NCBI RefSeq assembly: GCF_009905375.1
Contig: NC_133650.1
Coordinates: 299,955,957 to 300,019,956 of the forward strand
Direction of reading: 5' to 3'
Origin: Apium graveolens
Lineage: Eukaryota > Streptophyta > Magnoliopsida > Apiales > Apiaceae
DNA: 64,000 nucleotides
Position numbers and translations under genes: made by a program. Numbering within the stretch: the first letter of the stretch is position 1; each line of letters opens with the position of its first letter. The notes beneath the pieces are model-generated. The model made no database searches. It saw only the letters and a program-made list of their open reading frames with translations, and was not told where the DNA came from. Below, in pieces: positions 1 to 11,158 of the stretch.

Positions 1-1540
1 TTAAAACTCTACTATTAAAAATACATTAAATATTTACATAACACCCATATAACACCTACTTAGGTATATATTTCTCCTGCCAAAAGGGCTTAATGTTACC
101 TAATGTAGGTGAGTGAAAAAAGAAATTTTAAATGAATATAAGGTTGTATTTTTGTAATTATACTTAAGATTATGGGTGCTAATATCTTCTTTGAATTGAT
201 AGGCCAAGTTTACAATTATTCGTATTGACTCAACGCATACCATTTCTTACGCGGTAACAACAAACATCACAACCAAATTATAAAAACATAAATTTAAAAT
301 TATAAATGGAATTAAATCCCTCGACTTTTCTCCTTTTTTATAAATTCAAACTCCTCGTCTTTATAATTAGGAAAGACATAATTATTTATAAATTTATATA
401 TGTACTATTTTCCTTTATAAATTAGAATACCAAAAAAAACTTTAGACATGAAAATTCATGGTTACGAATTCCTTTAATCCTCTCTTGCATCTTTTTATCA
501 TGCATGCCTTCGAATTACAACTCATAGTGTCTCCATTTTATTACAAAATTGTTTTACTTGAAATTTTAAAACATAACATATCAATTATCATTAAACATAA
601 AACTTATTTTAAAACACACCATTATGTGAAACAATTACAAAACGAAAAAGTATATAAAATAAATCAATGCAAAGAGATAAAGTCTAAAGAATGCACGAAT
701 GAGAAAGTGTATAAAAAGTATATTTCGTTACACAAAAAAATCATATATACTCGTAAAAAAGGAAAACTAAAATATGTTGAATCTATATTAAATAATATGT
801 AATCGATTTAATGCTTATCATCCAAAAAATCTATTAAACGCAACATGCCCATCAAAATACATCTAACTTGTTGGGACAAAAATAACTTCTCACTGTTAAA
901 ATAAATAGCCTATAATCCGTGCCATGCACGGATTGTTTCTGACACTAATGATTTTTAATAATATATTTTATTTTAAAATTATTTATATTGTAACATATTA
1001 TTTTAATAGTTGGAAAAAATTGAAGAATACAATTATTTATAATAATATATGTCTAAATATAATATAATATAATATAATATGTCGTGATTGAAAATAAATA
1101 ATATATTATAAGATATTATTGACCGACTCGAATTCTATACAAATTGTTTAGAAAATAAGGAATATACAAATGAATAATATTAAAGCTTAAATATAATATG
1201 CTAAATATAGTATGCTATTGGAGGGGATTTGAATCCAGAAAAGTTTAGATATTAATATAATAAATAATAATTTATTATTACATTTAACGGTTGTCATTTA
1301 TTTGAATTATAATCTAACGGCTGTAATCTACCATGCTAAACAAACCAAATAGAGAGTGTTCTGTTTATAATAGTATAATATATATTTGTCTTATTTGTGA
1401 CAGAATATTATTTTTATTTGTATACTTCCAGCATTAGAAGAAAAAGAAAAAGAGAAGTTGATCTAAGTTGTAAAAATGTAAAATCTAAGAAGGTTATCAA
1501 GAGCTTAATCAATATATATATCCAATCTCTCGTCATTTAT
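1..1540. other. AT-rich intergenic DNA left of the CACTA element
   Basis: No coding region is supported. The sequence is very AT-rich, with short TAATATAATA runs near 1055-1080. The one long open frame (458-802) has the Lys/Ile/Asn/Tyr-rich composition expected from translated AT-rich DNA and no recognisable domain. The only distinctive structure is a GC-rich hairpin at 915-933, listed separately. The last three bases (TAT) are the left target-site duplication of the CACTA transposon. Confidence 0.7.
915..933. other. GC-rich hairpin resembling a Helitron terminus
   Basis: An 8-bp perfect inverted repeat (ATCCGTGC / GCACGGAT) with a 3-base loop stands out in AT-rich surroundings. Hairpins reading CCGTGC...GCACGG close to a terminus are familiar from plant Helitrons. 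No matching opposite end, RepHel protein or AT-target insertion could be seen, so the assignment is tentative. A second hairpin of this style lies at 7733-7745. Confidence 0.3.
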
Positions 1541-1738
1541 CACTACACCATATATGACCTCTAACAACACTTTTTTTGGTGTTACAAGCAAAAATATTAT
1601 CTTAGATCACTAATATTTTATATGAGGTACCATTTTTTTTAACGTTACAGTAGAGGTTAACCAATGTTACCATATGTAGTAAATTGCTATTGTAACATAA
1701 AAAAAGATGTTAGCATTGATATTGAAATAAGTGGGTGA

Positions 1739-2112
1739 TGTTTAAAAATACCCATTTTTTGGGTGCAATGGCTGAAAATACCAATTTTCAAAACACATGG
1801 CTGAAAATACCGTTTTGGATACACATTTTGTAATTGGGTAAGTGTAATACGCATTTGAAAATTGGGTATCTAAGAAAATTACTAAACATACGCATTTGTA
1901 GTTTGGGTATTACCATTGAGATAAACATTTGCCAAATGCGTATCTTAAAAAATAAAATAAAAAATAAATTGGATACCCATTTGACAAATGCGTATCTAGT
2001 ACAAAACACGATACCCAAATGAAAAATGCGTATCCAAAACGGTATTTTCAGCCTTCCACTTTCACAATGGGTATTTTCAGCCATTTGCACCAAAAAATTG
2101 TTATTTTTAACA
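1739..2112. mobile_element. Foldback/MITE-like element nested in the CACTA transposon
   Basis: The ends are imperfect inverted repeats of about 44 bp: the block ending GCTGAAAATACC on the left returns as GGTATTTTCAGCC on the right. A second inverted pair lies inside it (CCGTTTTGGATAC near 1813 and GTATCCAAAACGG near 2030). The core alternates ATACGCATTTG with its complement CAAATGCGTAT several times. The whole 374 bp could fold into one long stem. No transposase is encoded and no clear target duplication was found, so the superfamily is undecided (Mutator-like MITE or simple foldback). Confidence 0.7.
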
Positions 2113-3067
2113 TTATTTCCAAAAAGTAAGTGTTATCACATAACTGAAAATTTAGGCGGCAAAGTGAAAACTAAATAAGCGGCCAAGACCAAATACAACC
2201 CGCTCAATTATTTTGTCCAAAATAAATCTAAAAACTAGACCATCTCAATACTCTAAAATTAGAGTTTTAGGGTTCGACAAATTGGGGTTTCTTCTCAATC
2301 GCGCTTGTAATTATGGCCTTTTTTTTCAATCGAGCTTATAGTTTGGGGCTTTATTCAACATTTCTTGAGGTATGCCTTCATTCCTTCATATAGTTTATAA
2401 TCTGGTTTAGTGCTATTCCTGAAGTTGCGGATGGGGGGTGTGAGGCGGTGGTTCTGGTCAGCTTTTGTCTGGTTGTACCAGGAAAAAGCTTGCTAGTATT
2501 TAACATATGTATTTAACATACAGTACTTCATAACATTATTCTGTTCTTGCTTCTGTGCCCTGTATTATGTTATTGTAACTTGTGTGTAATATTTAAATCC
2601 TTTTTTTATTTCTCTTGTATTCTTTAAACATTCAATAGCAGAAAAATAAATTTTGCCTCATCTTCTGTAACTTTTGTTAACTTTTGTATGGTAATGTTAA
2701 CAAGGTAATATTAAACAGTTTTAAGGCTATATATAGAATTACTTGTTGTTATTCTTCCTTGTGGTTTTAATTTAAATTGGCATAACAGTAGCCACATTTT
2801 AGTAATATGGTCTGAAGTTCACATATAGAACCGGTTGACATCTTCACATAATTGATCAAAAAGCAGTTATGTAAGCTTCTTTTTTATCTTTCAAGAATTT
2901 CTTAATACTCTACATATGATGTTATGTGTTCTATTAAGTTTGTTCTTTGTTGGTATCTGAATATATTGCAGTGTGAATTAAGTAGTACAGCTAGTTGCTT
3001 GCATATTCTAATTACTGCTAGTAATAGTAATACTAGTAGTTCTCCCATTTTGAAAAGGCACAGGAAT

Positions 3068-3157
3068 ATGCTCACTGACTTACCTAATGAACTACTAGCA
3101 GAAATTCTTGTAAGACTGCCTGTTAAGTATATCTTACGCTGCAGGTGCGTACGGTGA
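3068..3157 (+). pseudogene. F-box domain fragment captured in the CACTA element
   Basis: The frame starting at ATG 3068 reads MLTDLPNELLAEILVRLPVK and then a short RCRCV tail, the start of a plant F-box (the Skp1-binding helix motif LPxELLxEIxxRLPVK). The frame is open upstream from about 2972, where a TTGCAG acceptor precedes it. It ends at a GCAG/GTGCGT donor (3144/3145) or at a TGA 12 bases later. No FBA or kelch repeats follow. Full proteins of this family run to about 350-400 residues, so this is a small captured piece. Confidence 0.65.
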
Positions 3158-3885
3158 TATATGCTAACAAAATTTGAAGATATCTAATCATTCTCCATTG
3201 CTCTAAGGACTTAACTTTATTTCTTTTTTCTTCCTGAAATATAATGTATTCTTGTTTTACAAGGATGGCTTTTTTCTTATGACCCATTCTGGAGGCCTCC
3301 ACAAATGAAGGTCTTGTCCTTGCATATAAAGTTTGGTTTTTGTTTTTCTTTTAACTGTCCAGATGCATGATTTTAACCATGCAATCATTTATATTATTCT
3401 GTTTTATTTTGACTTAAATGAATATATTCTGATTTGATAATTGCTTTAAGATGCACATAATAACTCCAGTTGTAATTTGATACTTGATTCGAGAATAACA
3501 ATTTATTTTCCCACAGCTAAATCGAAAAATATTATAACTGGATTCAAAGTAGATAAAGCTATCATAGAGCGGTTAAAAAAAATTAAACTATGAGGTATGT
3601 AGGATGTGGAAGGCTATATAATGTCCTGGAACGGTATCACTAACAAGAGCCTCTGTGAAATTAGTACAAGAATAGTTCCTATTATATATTGCTTCGTATT
3701 CTGATTATGACAACTTGACCTGGTCTAATGTGGTTAAAATGCACTCCCTCCAACTTAACTGCTGCTAAAGTTTAAGGAGGGCTCTCCATAATAATAGATT
3801 AGATTCAATTTGTTCTAGTATCTCCATTCCGAATCCTGGTTAAGATTCTAAGATTCTCTGTTGCAATCCTACATGCTTTTTTCAG

Positions 3886-3995
3886 GCGCTTCTTCATTAT
3901 GTCCCAGTAGGAAAGATGGTAGTCCTTGACTTGTTTGCCGAAGTGCTATCAATATGGACCATTTCAGAGCAGTTTTATGGAGTTCCTTACATATG
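3886..3995 (+). pseudogene. Single exon of an alpha-N-acetylglucosaminidase (NAGLU) gene captured in the CACTA element
   Basis: Between a TTTTTTCAG acceptor and a GTAAG donor lies one open exon containing [14 protein letters not shown] and QFYGVPYIW. This is the conserved glycoside hydrolase family 89 segment, in plants usually followed by CMLHNF. The donor splits the Trp codon at the position expected for that gene. Plant NAGLU (CYL1 in Arabidopsis) has about 800 residues; no other exon of it was recognised here, so this is an exon-sized capture and not a gene. The exon has no stops and both splice signals survive, so it could still be spliced into a chimeric transcript. Confidence 0.75.
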
Positions 3996-4803
3996 GTAAG
4001 TTAAAGCTTCTTTCATACTAATTAGTCAGATATGGTACTTTATTAATTTTAGAATAATTACTTAATTCAAAAAAATTATTTGCTGAAAAGATATATAATA
4101 ATTTAATTACCAGTGTGTGCTCGTCTTTTGGTTGCCTGATGCACACATACTATATCTGTTATATCCTGCAAACCTATTTTTTAGATTATCATAACTCTGC
4201 ATATGTAGTCCACATTAGTTGTAGCATGAAAATGCACATTCCTATTTTAGATTTTTTTTGTTTGTGCCGGAGCTTAAAGCAACTGGGTTTTTCTTAATCC
4301 AAAATAACCTCTTATCTCACTGTCATTTGTGAGAAGAGATGCCAGTTAATTTTGAATTTTTGCTGAAAATTTGAAGATTTTTGTAAGCCGCATAATTTGT
4401 TGACAGTTGGGTCAACAGTAAATTGTTAAAGCACCAAAGTTAGTTATGTTGTTTCCATTGCTACATCACTGTTTTTACTTGCTTACTGATAGCAAAATAT
4501 ATTACTCGCTGATATCAATGGATAACTTTAGTGTTGATGTTTTATTAAAGCTGGTCCAGTGTATGTCCAGCCACTGATGCCAATATAAGTGGTTGCTGAT
4601 CTATGTTTGTTATGTTAAGGATCATCACTTTTGGAGGTTAAAATGCAAGTGTCAAACTGTGATGTTGATGACATATTATATTGGTAGGTTTCTAGATTCT
4701 TTACTAACTTTTTGAGAGCATTCATCTGCTCAGTATCACAATTTATTTCATCACCTTACATGTCCCCGTTTTGCTTAAATCTTTTGGAATCAATGTTACA
4801 CAG

Positions 4804-5898
4804 GCTATTGATCTTCCTGCTCGATGTAGCATCAACTTCAGTATCAGTGAATGCACAGGTTTGCGATTTGTGAATTATTCGGATTTCGTTTCATATTTGG
4901 ACACAAAAAGGGGTATTACCTATATAAAATGAACCAAATATTTTTTACTTCTTAGGATCACCTGCTCCGAATTCTCCAATTCCACAACCAGGTAACCAAT
5001 GTATTTTTAAAAAATGTCGGATTTAATTATCTATCCTGTTATCTGGATTACACAGTTCATTTGCTTCTATAAGCTGGTTTAGGCACTGAGAATTAAGTAC
5101 CCCTAGACCCTCCCATTATACCAGCATACTGCATATATATGACATATACTGCTTATTAAAATTCCATTGTTGTTTTTGTGTAAAGTTCCTTGTAAATAGG
5201 AATGTAGGATTATGTTTTTCTATTAGTTATTTGTTACATCTTTTAGACTAAAAATTAAAAAGGGCAGAGGTTCAAAGCTACCAACATGAAGAAGTAGAAG
5301 GAGTACTTGAATTGTAATGCAGCCGAGTGTATTTAAAGTTTTAATGTTATGGAATGGATGGAATGGATTGGTAGCTCAGACCATAGTTCTGTTAGAGATT
5401 GCTCTTTTGGATGAAAGTAGTGCAACTCATGTTATAGCCTTGATTTCTTAAACTAGAGTACTAGACTGATATGTGTGAATATCGCGTGCTTCCTTTTCAA
5501 GTATGTTTCACGCAGATGCGGGAATGTATAGTTATTTTAATCTTTTTTCCTTTCCAGGATCAACAACTCCGAGTTATCTGACAGCTCCGAATTCAGAACC
5601 GACAACTCGGAAATCTCCGACAACACTATCAGTACATAATTTTCATGAATGAACTATTTTATTAAGGCCCTAACAGTAGAACTGGTCATGTATCTTTTTA
5701 CTCGTTAAAAGTCAGAATAGGAAGCATCAAATGGTCCAGCCGTTCAAGTAGCATTATAATTCGGCAGTTAAATTGTCTTTACAGATCGATCTTGATTACG
5801 AATTTGTTTCAATTTTGGTTTGCTATGCAGCACCACAACCATCAAGCGACAGTGGCTGAATCATCGACATCTTATATTTTACACGGTTCAATATTTCT
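4804..5898 (+). pseudogene. Chain of short exon-like segments (Ser/Pro/Thr-rich) inside the CACTA element
   Basis: Four short open segments are bounded by usable splice signals. 4804-4858 (AIDLPARCSINFSISECT) is followed by GGTTTG. About 4955-4991 gives SPAPNSPIPQP before a GTAACC donor. About 5558-5630 gives STTPSYLTAPNSEPTT. The fourth starts after GCAG at about 5828. The first two junctions are both phase 1 and restore a Gly codon, so the second and third segments look like copies of one small Pro-rich exon. I do not recognise the parent gene. The phase agreement suggests a real exon series, possibly captured with intron DNA, but chance cannot be excluded. Confidence 0.35.
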
Positions 5899-7535
5899 CT
5901 AAATTTAGTTTGTTGTTAATTTTAAGTCAAAGTTTGTTCTCTTTTTTTTGCTCAATAGTCGAAGTTTATTTATTCTTATTTAAGCTTTGGAAGACCAGAA
6001 ACACAGATTTACAATACTTAAATGACTGTGACAATGATTTTGCTTTGACCTCAGCTTACATTACAAGCCCATCTAGTACACTGACATAAAATCTGTGGTC
6101 AAGTTAATGGCTCCATAATCATTATAAGTTGTATTAGTTGAGTGAATTGCTTTTTTATCTTGTTTTGCTGATGCACTTGATTTATAAGAGATGGTGGGTG
6201 GGCTGGTGTTTGTTTTTATATTGCTAGCTAGTGGGATTTTTGGTTAAGTCTTTTAGCTTTGCCTTTCTTCTTTTAAGTTAGGTTTGATTTTTGATTAAAT
6301 TTATTTTTGTTTTTTGTTTTTTCTCTTTGTTTTTCTTAGAGCCTGTTCTAAGAGAAATTTTGAGAAGTGACTCATGTAAATTCTTTCTTTTTTATATATT
6401 TTACGTGGCTTAGATCTCATTTACCCAAAAAAAATACCAGAGTGTTAAAAAATAATGTTACAATAACATATAAAAATGTTACCAAAAGATTAAATTAAGT
6501 GTTACAATAGCTAATATAGTGTTGCAGAAGAGTCAATTCCAACACATATTTAAGTGTTACTGAAGGGTTATGTATGTAGTAACAGAACTGTGGTTACATT
6601 TTTCAATTTGTTACTATAGAAATAGAAAATGTAACTATAGGTACTCTAGTGTAACACATTGAAAGCTGTTACCAAAATTTCAAAAAATGTAACAGTAGAC
6701 ACCTGTTGCAGCAGGCTCAAATCCAACACCCCTTATTTTTAAAAAGTGTAACCATAGCCAATAATTTGGCTTTAGGTAATATTTTTTGGTCATTTTAACA
6801 TTTTTTTTTGGTGTTGCTATTGGTCAAGTAAGGTGTAGTGTATTGATTAAGATATTTTTTTTAGTTATGATAACAATAATTTAAGATACGATTAAAATGA
6901 CACTATTTTGTAAATTAGAATACATATTTAGGTACAATATGTCAAAATATATTGTAATTATCAATATCAATATTTAAATTTTAAAATTATAATAAAAAAA
7001 ATAGAACGAGTGATCATCTAAAAAAATTATAAGTTTATCGGTAAAAACACTCGACCTCAATTTCAACCTCTTTATGGAACTTTGGGAAGCAGTTCATTAT
7101 TGTTTTCATCCATTTGCTGAGTGATATGATTCCTGGACCAATCCAAGTTTTGCTACATATGCGTATCCATATAAACAATCCATAGCCTCGTAATCACTGA
7201 ATCTGAATAAAAATAAAATAGATTAATTAATGATAGCAGTAAAACTTAAGAATATCAAACTCAAAACTTAAAAAACTGCACATATAATTAAAGTTCTATT
7301 CGTTATTATCAAAATATGCACAAAAATAAGATAATAAATAATCATAATCGAAAAATATCAAAGTAAGGTATACGTAAATATAAAAATGAATATAATGACT
7401 AACCGAAACATAAGATTTCATGAATAATTGGTTTGATTTCAAGATTTGGGTGTTTATATAGGCTAAAATTTCAAATTATACTTTTATAAAAATTCAAATG
7501 TTTTTAATATAACTTCTAGTACAATTTTGAAGTAT

Positions 7536-7718
7536 ATATCTTTTATACAAATTCGAACTCTTCTCCACTATAAACTCGAACACCTAGTCTATTTCAAATA
7601 TGTTAAATATTATTTTTTAGTATTTAAAATTTCGAAACTCTAAAAAAATTAGAAAAATAGAATGAGACGATCTTAGAGCGCCACCTAACCTCTCGCGTAT
7701 CCTCCTTTATATATAGAA
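7536..7718. repeat. Dispersed repeat, terminal block, copy 1
   Basis: This block runs from TATACAAATTCGAACTC through the CACTC-like AT-rich middle to an end rich in GCGCCACCTAACCT and GCGTATCCTCC. The same order of motifs recurs at 8356-8569 and 9790-9993. It is followed directly by TAGGAAATATAG and a CCGCGCTTCGCGG hairpin. An end block followed by a GC hairpin is compatible with head-to-tail Helitron or Helitron-like copies; this is inference. Confidence 0.5.
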
Positions 7719-7732
7719 ACTAGGAAATATAG

Positions 7733-7745
7733 CCGCGCTTCGCGG
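7733..7745. other. GC hairpin CCGCGCTTCGCGG, Helitron-like
   Basis: A CCGCG / CGCGG stem with a 3-base loop sits 15-20 bases after the end of repeat copy 1. Many plant Helitrons carry short GC palindromes of this kind near a terminus. No helicase gene is present in the window and the element borders could not be fixed. Confidence 0.3.
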
Positions 7746-7790
7746 CGGTGTTATGAATTTTTTATAAATTCTGATATGAACTAATAATAT

Positions 7791-8060
7791 AATTTAGATA
7801 AAAATTAATTTGGGTCTCTCTCCTGTCAAACACGATACGAATAAAAATTATAAATTAGATAAAAATTAGTTTAAGCCGTCTTCCCATCACACATAATATT
7901 ATTAAAAATTTATTATAATTTAGAGAAAGTTAGTTTGAGCTGCTCTGGCATAAATACAATACTAATAATAAAATTATATAATTTAAATAATAATTAGTTA
8001 GAGTCGTTCTCTCGTCAAACACAATACTAATAAAGAGTTATTATAGTTTAAATAAGAATT
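7791..8060. repeat. Diverged tandem repeat, about four units of 61-65 bp
   Basis: Units start near 7791, 7852, 7917, 7980 and (partial) 8045. Each opens AATTTAGATAA/AATTTAAATAA, continues with a TTAGTT(T/A)GAG-like block and a CTCTC...CAAACACAATAC-like block, and ends AATAAAAATTATA. A further single diverged unit is visible near 8555-8615. The copies differ from each other by a quarter or more of their bases, so the array is old. It has no coding frame. Confidence 0.6.
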
Positions 8061-8355
8061 TACTTGTATGACAAATATAAAACAAAAGTAATGAATTTTT
8101 AAAGTTATGATGAAGTGAAGGTTGGTAATAATTAACTTCTCATGAATTGGTCTTTATTTATTTACATAGTATTAAATAGTTATCACCTTCTTCAGAATTC
8201 TTATTCTTTATAAACTTGATTGTCTTCTCTAGTTTGAATTATAATTCTACTTTTAATATGCTAAATTTATAAAATTATAAGTATATTCACTATAAATTCT
8301 AACTATTCTCTAAAAACTCGAACTTTTTTTTACAATAATTATTCTATACAAATTC

Positions 8356-8569
8356 AAACTAATATCTTCTCTTTAAATTCGAACTATTCTTCTTTATAAA
8401 CTCAAACTCTTCTCTATTAATTTGTATGTTTATTTTATATCAGATATGTTAAAAGATATTATAATTATTATTTTTAAAATGGTAAAACACTAAGAAAATT
8501 AGAAAAACAGAGTGAGACGATTTTACCGCCACCTAATCTCCCGTGTATCCTTATTAATATAAAACTAAT
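8356..8569. repeat. Dispersed repeat, terminal block, copy 2
   Basis: The same order of motifs as at 7536-7718: AAATTCGAACT, ATAAACTC, ATATGTTAAA, TTAGAAAAACAGAGTGAGACGATTT reduced by substitutions, then CGCCACCTAATCTCCCGTGTATCC. It is the most diverged of the three copies. Confidence 0.5.
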
Positions 8570-9789
8570 TTAAGCCACCCTCCAGCCAAATATAATATTA
8601 ACAAAAAATTGTGTACTTCGATATATATAACCTTATCTATTTTGAATATCATTGTCTAAAATAAAATTAAAAACCTATTTCCATGTATATAACCTATTTT
8701 GTATAGCTAACAATAATGTCCTATTATTTGAATGATCCCTATAATTATTCTTATGGTATGCTACGTAAATTTTTAGCTAAAATTTTTATCTCATTAGAGG
8801 TGCGCAGTGCACTCAATATACTATAAAATAATTAAATTATGCCCTTATATTTTGATATACTATAAATATAAAATAATAAAATAAAGTTAAATTAAAATCA
8901 AACTTCACTTTCTCCTGTACCCATGAAATTTCCCTAAAAAATCTAACAAATTACTCATATCAATATTTAATAAATCAAGAATTAAATATTTCAAATATTA
9001 AACAGCATATGTCACCTAATCACCCTGCTTGCAACTTTGGCATGTACCCAGAGTATCCATGATTACATGACAATATCGACAACATGAAGTAGTGGCATGG
9101 GTTTGAAGTCTGCCATCAAGTAAACAAAACAAAATTTAGGATTAATCTTTCCGAGAATAATATATGTATAAAAAGTCTACTTTATTTAAGTTCAACTTTT
9201 TTTTTAATTTGAATTAATTTTTTTATTTCGATACATTAAATAAAATTATAAGAATATATCTTCCAGGTAGAATTGAACTCTCATGCTCTTAATCTAATTC
9301 TCAAAAATTTTAAAGATGGACAATTTAATTTGATACCTTACATACATCAAGCTCGGAGTGGCGATGGTCCATTACACCAGTACTCGAAATCATTTATTTG
9401 ACTAATAAATGTACCGTAGTTCTGGCTTAGCGTCATTTGCAGGATATTAGAATTTTGTGGAGTTTATTATATGCGCATCCTAAAAATAGCGGCCGAGAGT
9501 TCTCTCCAATAAAAAAAATGTACCGTAATTGACATTGTCATCCTGTAACAATTTTATAATTTTGCCAAGAAGGTTAGAGATGGTGATACAAATAAGTAAT
9601 ACAAAAATGTATAAACTAAGCCTTAATGTCCTGAACTAATTCTGTAGGCAGATTAAGCAAGCTTGAATGTACGAACTCTTCGTCTAATTTATTTAAATAC
9701 TTAAGTTTTAATTATACGTATTCTTTACAATTTTAAAGTTCTCTTATCAATGAACTCGATTACTTTTCTAATTCTAATAGACTAAGAGA

Positions 9790-9993
9790 TATTAATTATA
9801 GGTCTTCTTTATAAATTCAAACTCATCTCCTCTATAAATTTGAAAGCATACTCTACTTCAAATATGTTGAATGATATTTTTTTAGTATTTAAAAATCTAA
9901 AACTCTAAAAAAATTATAAAAATAGAATGAAACGATATTAGAGCGCCACCTAACCTCCCGCGTATCCTCGCGTATCCTCCTTTATATATATAT
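9790..9993. repeat. Dispersed repeat, terminal block, copy 3
   Basis: This block again ends with TTAGAGCGCCACCTAACCTC and CGCGTATCCTCC. In this copy the CGCGTATCCT motif is doubled (about 9958-9978), and a TATATATATA run follows. It is closer to copy 1 than to copy 2. Confidence 0.5.
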
Positions 9994-10435
9994 ATTGATT
10001 GATGATTGATGATTGATGATGATAGATATTGATGATTGATTTCACTTGACCCAACATAATTTGTAAAAATCAGTTAAAAATCAATTTCAATATCAAAAAT
10101 ATAATTAAATAAGATTACTTTTGTAGTTTTGTCAAGAAAAATAATAATCTTATTTAAATTCTTGTCATTTTTTTTAATTAGGATTATATGTCTTCTACAA
10201 TTTTTATTTTAATAAATATCGGTATAAGGGAGAATCGAATCAAAATCTAAAATACATAGTTTTCGTTCTAACAAATCACACTGTGAGTAAGAATATCATC
10301 AAAATCTAGAACAACAATATAAGCCCTCGAAACAACAAGTGACCCAAGATATGACGAGTTTTGATTTGTGTGCACATAATCGATGGCGTCCGTATTTAGT
10401 TTTTGGGGAAAAAAAACCCGTAATAATATCGGTTT

Positions 10436-10676
10436 TGTTGTAAATTGATTGTTATTGTCAAAGATTAAATAGTAAGGCTAGGCTTAGATTTGGAAATCTT
10501 CACATTGCATTTAATTTGCTTGTCTCTTGTTTTGGCTATAAATAGTTTTGTTTGTGATGAATAAAAACACACTCAAGCAGCTTTCATCTCTCTAGCCTGC
10601 TCTTTTTCTCCCTTTCTGCTATATTTACTTTTACAGAGGTTTGATATAATATTATTATAGCTAGTATTTTACAACA
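10436..10676 (+). repeat. 5' LTR of the copia element
   Basis: A TG...CA LTR of 241 bp. It contains GGCTATAAATAG (TATA box about 10540-10550), as expected for the LTR promoter, with AATAAA about 20 bases downstream. It is followed by CGTTATCGGCACGAAG, the usual primer-binding neighbourhood of this copia group, in which the LTR end and primer site read ACACGTTATCAGCACGA. Confidence 0.93.
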
Positions 10677-11158
10677 CGTTATCGGCACGAAGCCCTGCCG
10701 AAACTGAGAAGGTATAATTTTAATTTAAAAATATATATATATATATAAGTAGACGTGATTACACCCTCTACTAATAATTTAAATATATATGGCCGGAGCA
10801 CCGCCTATTAAAATTATATTACGGTACCATTTAATTTTGGGTAATACCGAAATATAGTGGGAACCTTGATTTATAAATTGCATAATTATCGGATAACAAC
10901 TTTGCCCATAACTAACTTATGCAGGATTGTCCACTTTAATTTATTATTGGTCGGAGATAACCTGCATACGCAGACGTCCGTATGGCGGGTGAAAATCCAT
11001 TTGTCATTTTATATATAGATTTGTTTATATTATCAATGATAATAATGAGATATACATTGATTATTGCGTACTTGTTAACGCACCCTATTAACTAGAATTT
11101 GATGTAATATTCACATTGATGAATTAAAATTTAATTTATGTGTTAATTCAGATTTAGT
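10677..11158 (+). other. Untranslated leader of the copia element
   Basis: This is the stretch between the 5' LTR and the gag start codon. It opens with the primer-binding region (CGTTATCGGCACG) and then has no open frame of note. It includes a short TA repeat around 10730-10747. Confidence 0.7.

Larger units (their letters stand above)
1541..6840. mobile_element. Non-autonomous CACTA (En/Spm) DNA transposon carrying host gene fragments
   Basis: The left end reads CACTACACCA and the right end AGGTGTAGTG, so the outer 9 bp are a perfect terminal inverted repeat; about 24 of the outer 30 bp match. The element is flanked by a perfect 3-bp duplication, TAT at 1538-1540 and TAT at 6841-6843, the size made by CACTA transposases. 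The right subterminal part (about 6430-6830) is packed with degenerate GTTAC / GTAAC motifs, and a shorter set lies at 1560-1720; subterminal repeats are a hallmark of the family. No TNPA/TNPD-like transposase frame is present, so it would have moved in trans. The 4.3-kb interior holds a nested foldback element and exons of unrelated host genes, which makes it a transduplicating CACTA. Confidence 0.92.
6841..10435. other. AT-rich intergenic region with repeat copies but no genes
   Basis: No coding region is supported in 3.6 kb. The stretch is made largely of diverged copies of one repeat family (three copies of its terminal block, listed separately), a tandem array at 7791-8060, a GC-rich hairpin at 7733-7745 and a short TTGATGA-type microsatellite near 9994-10040. 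The final five bases, GGTTT, are the target-site duplication of the copia element that follows. Confidence 0.6.

Noticed and set aside
458..802. 114-codon open frame in the first kilobase
   Set aside because: Lys/Ile/Asn/Tyr-rich composition expected of translated AT-rich DNA, no domain, and no promoter or splice context.
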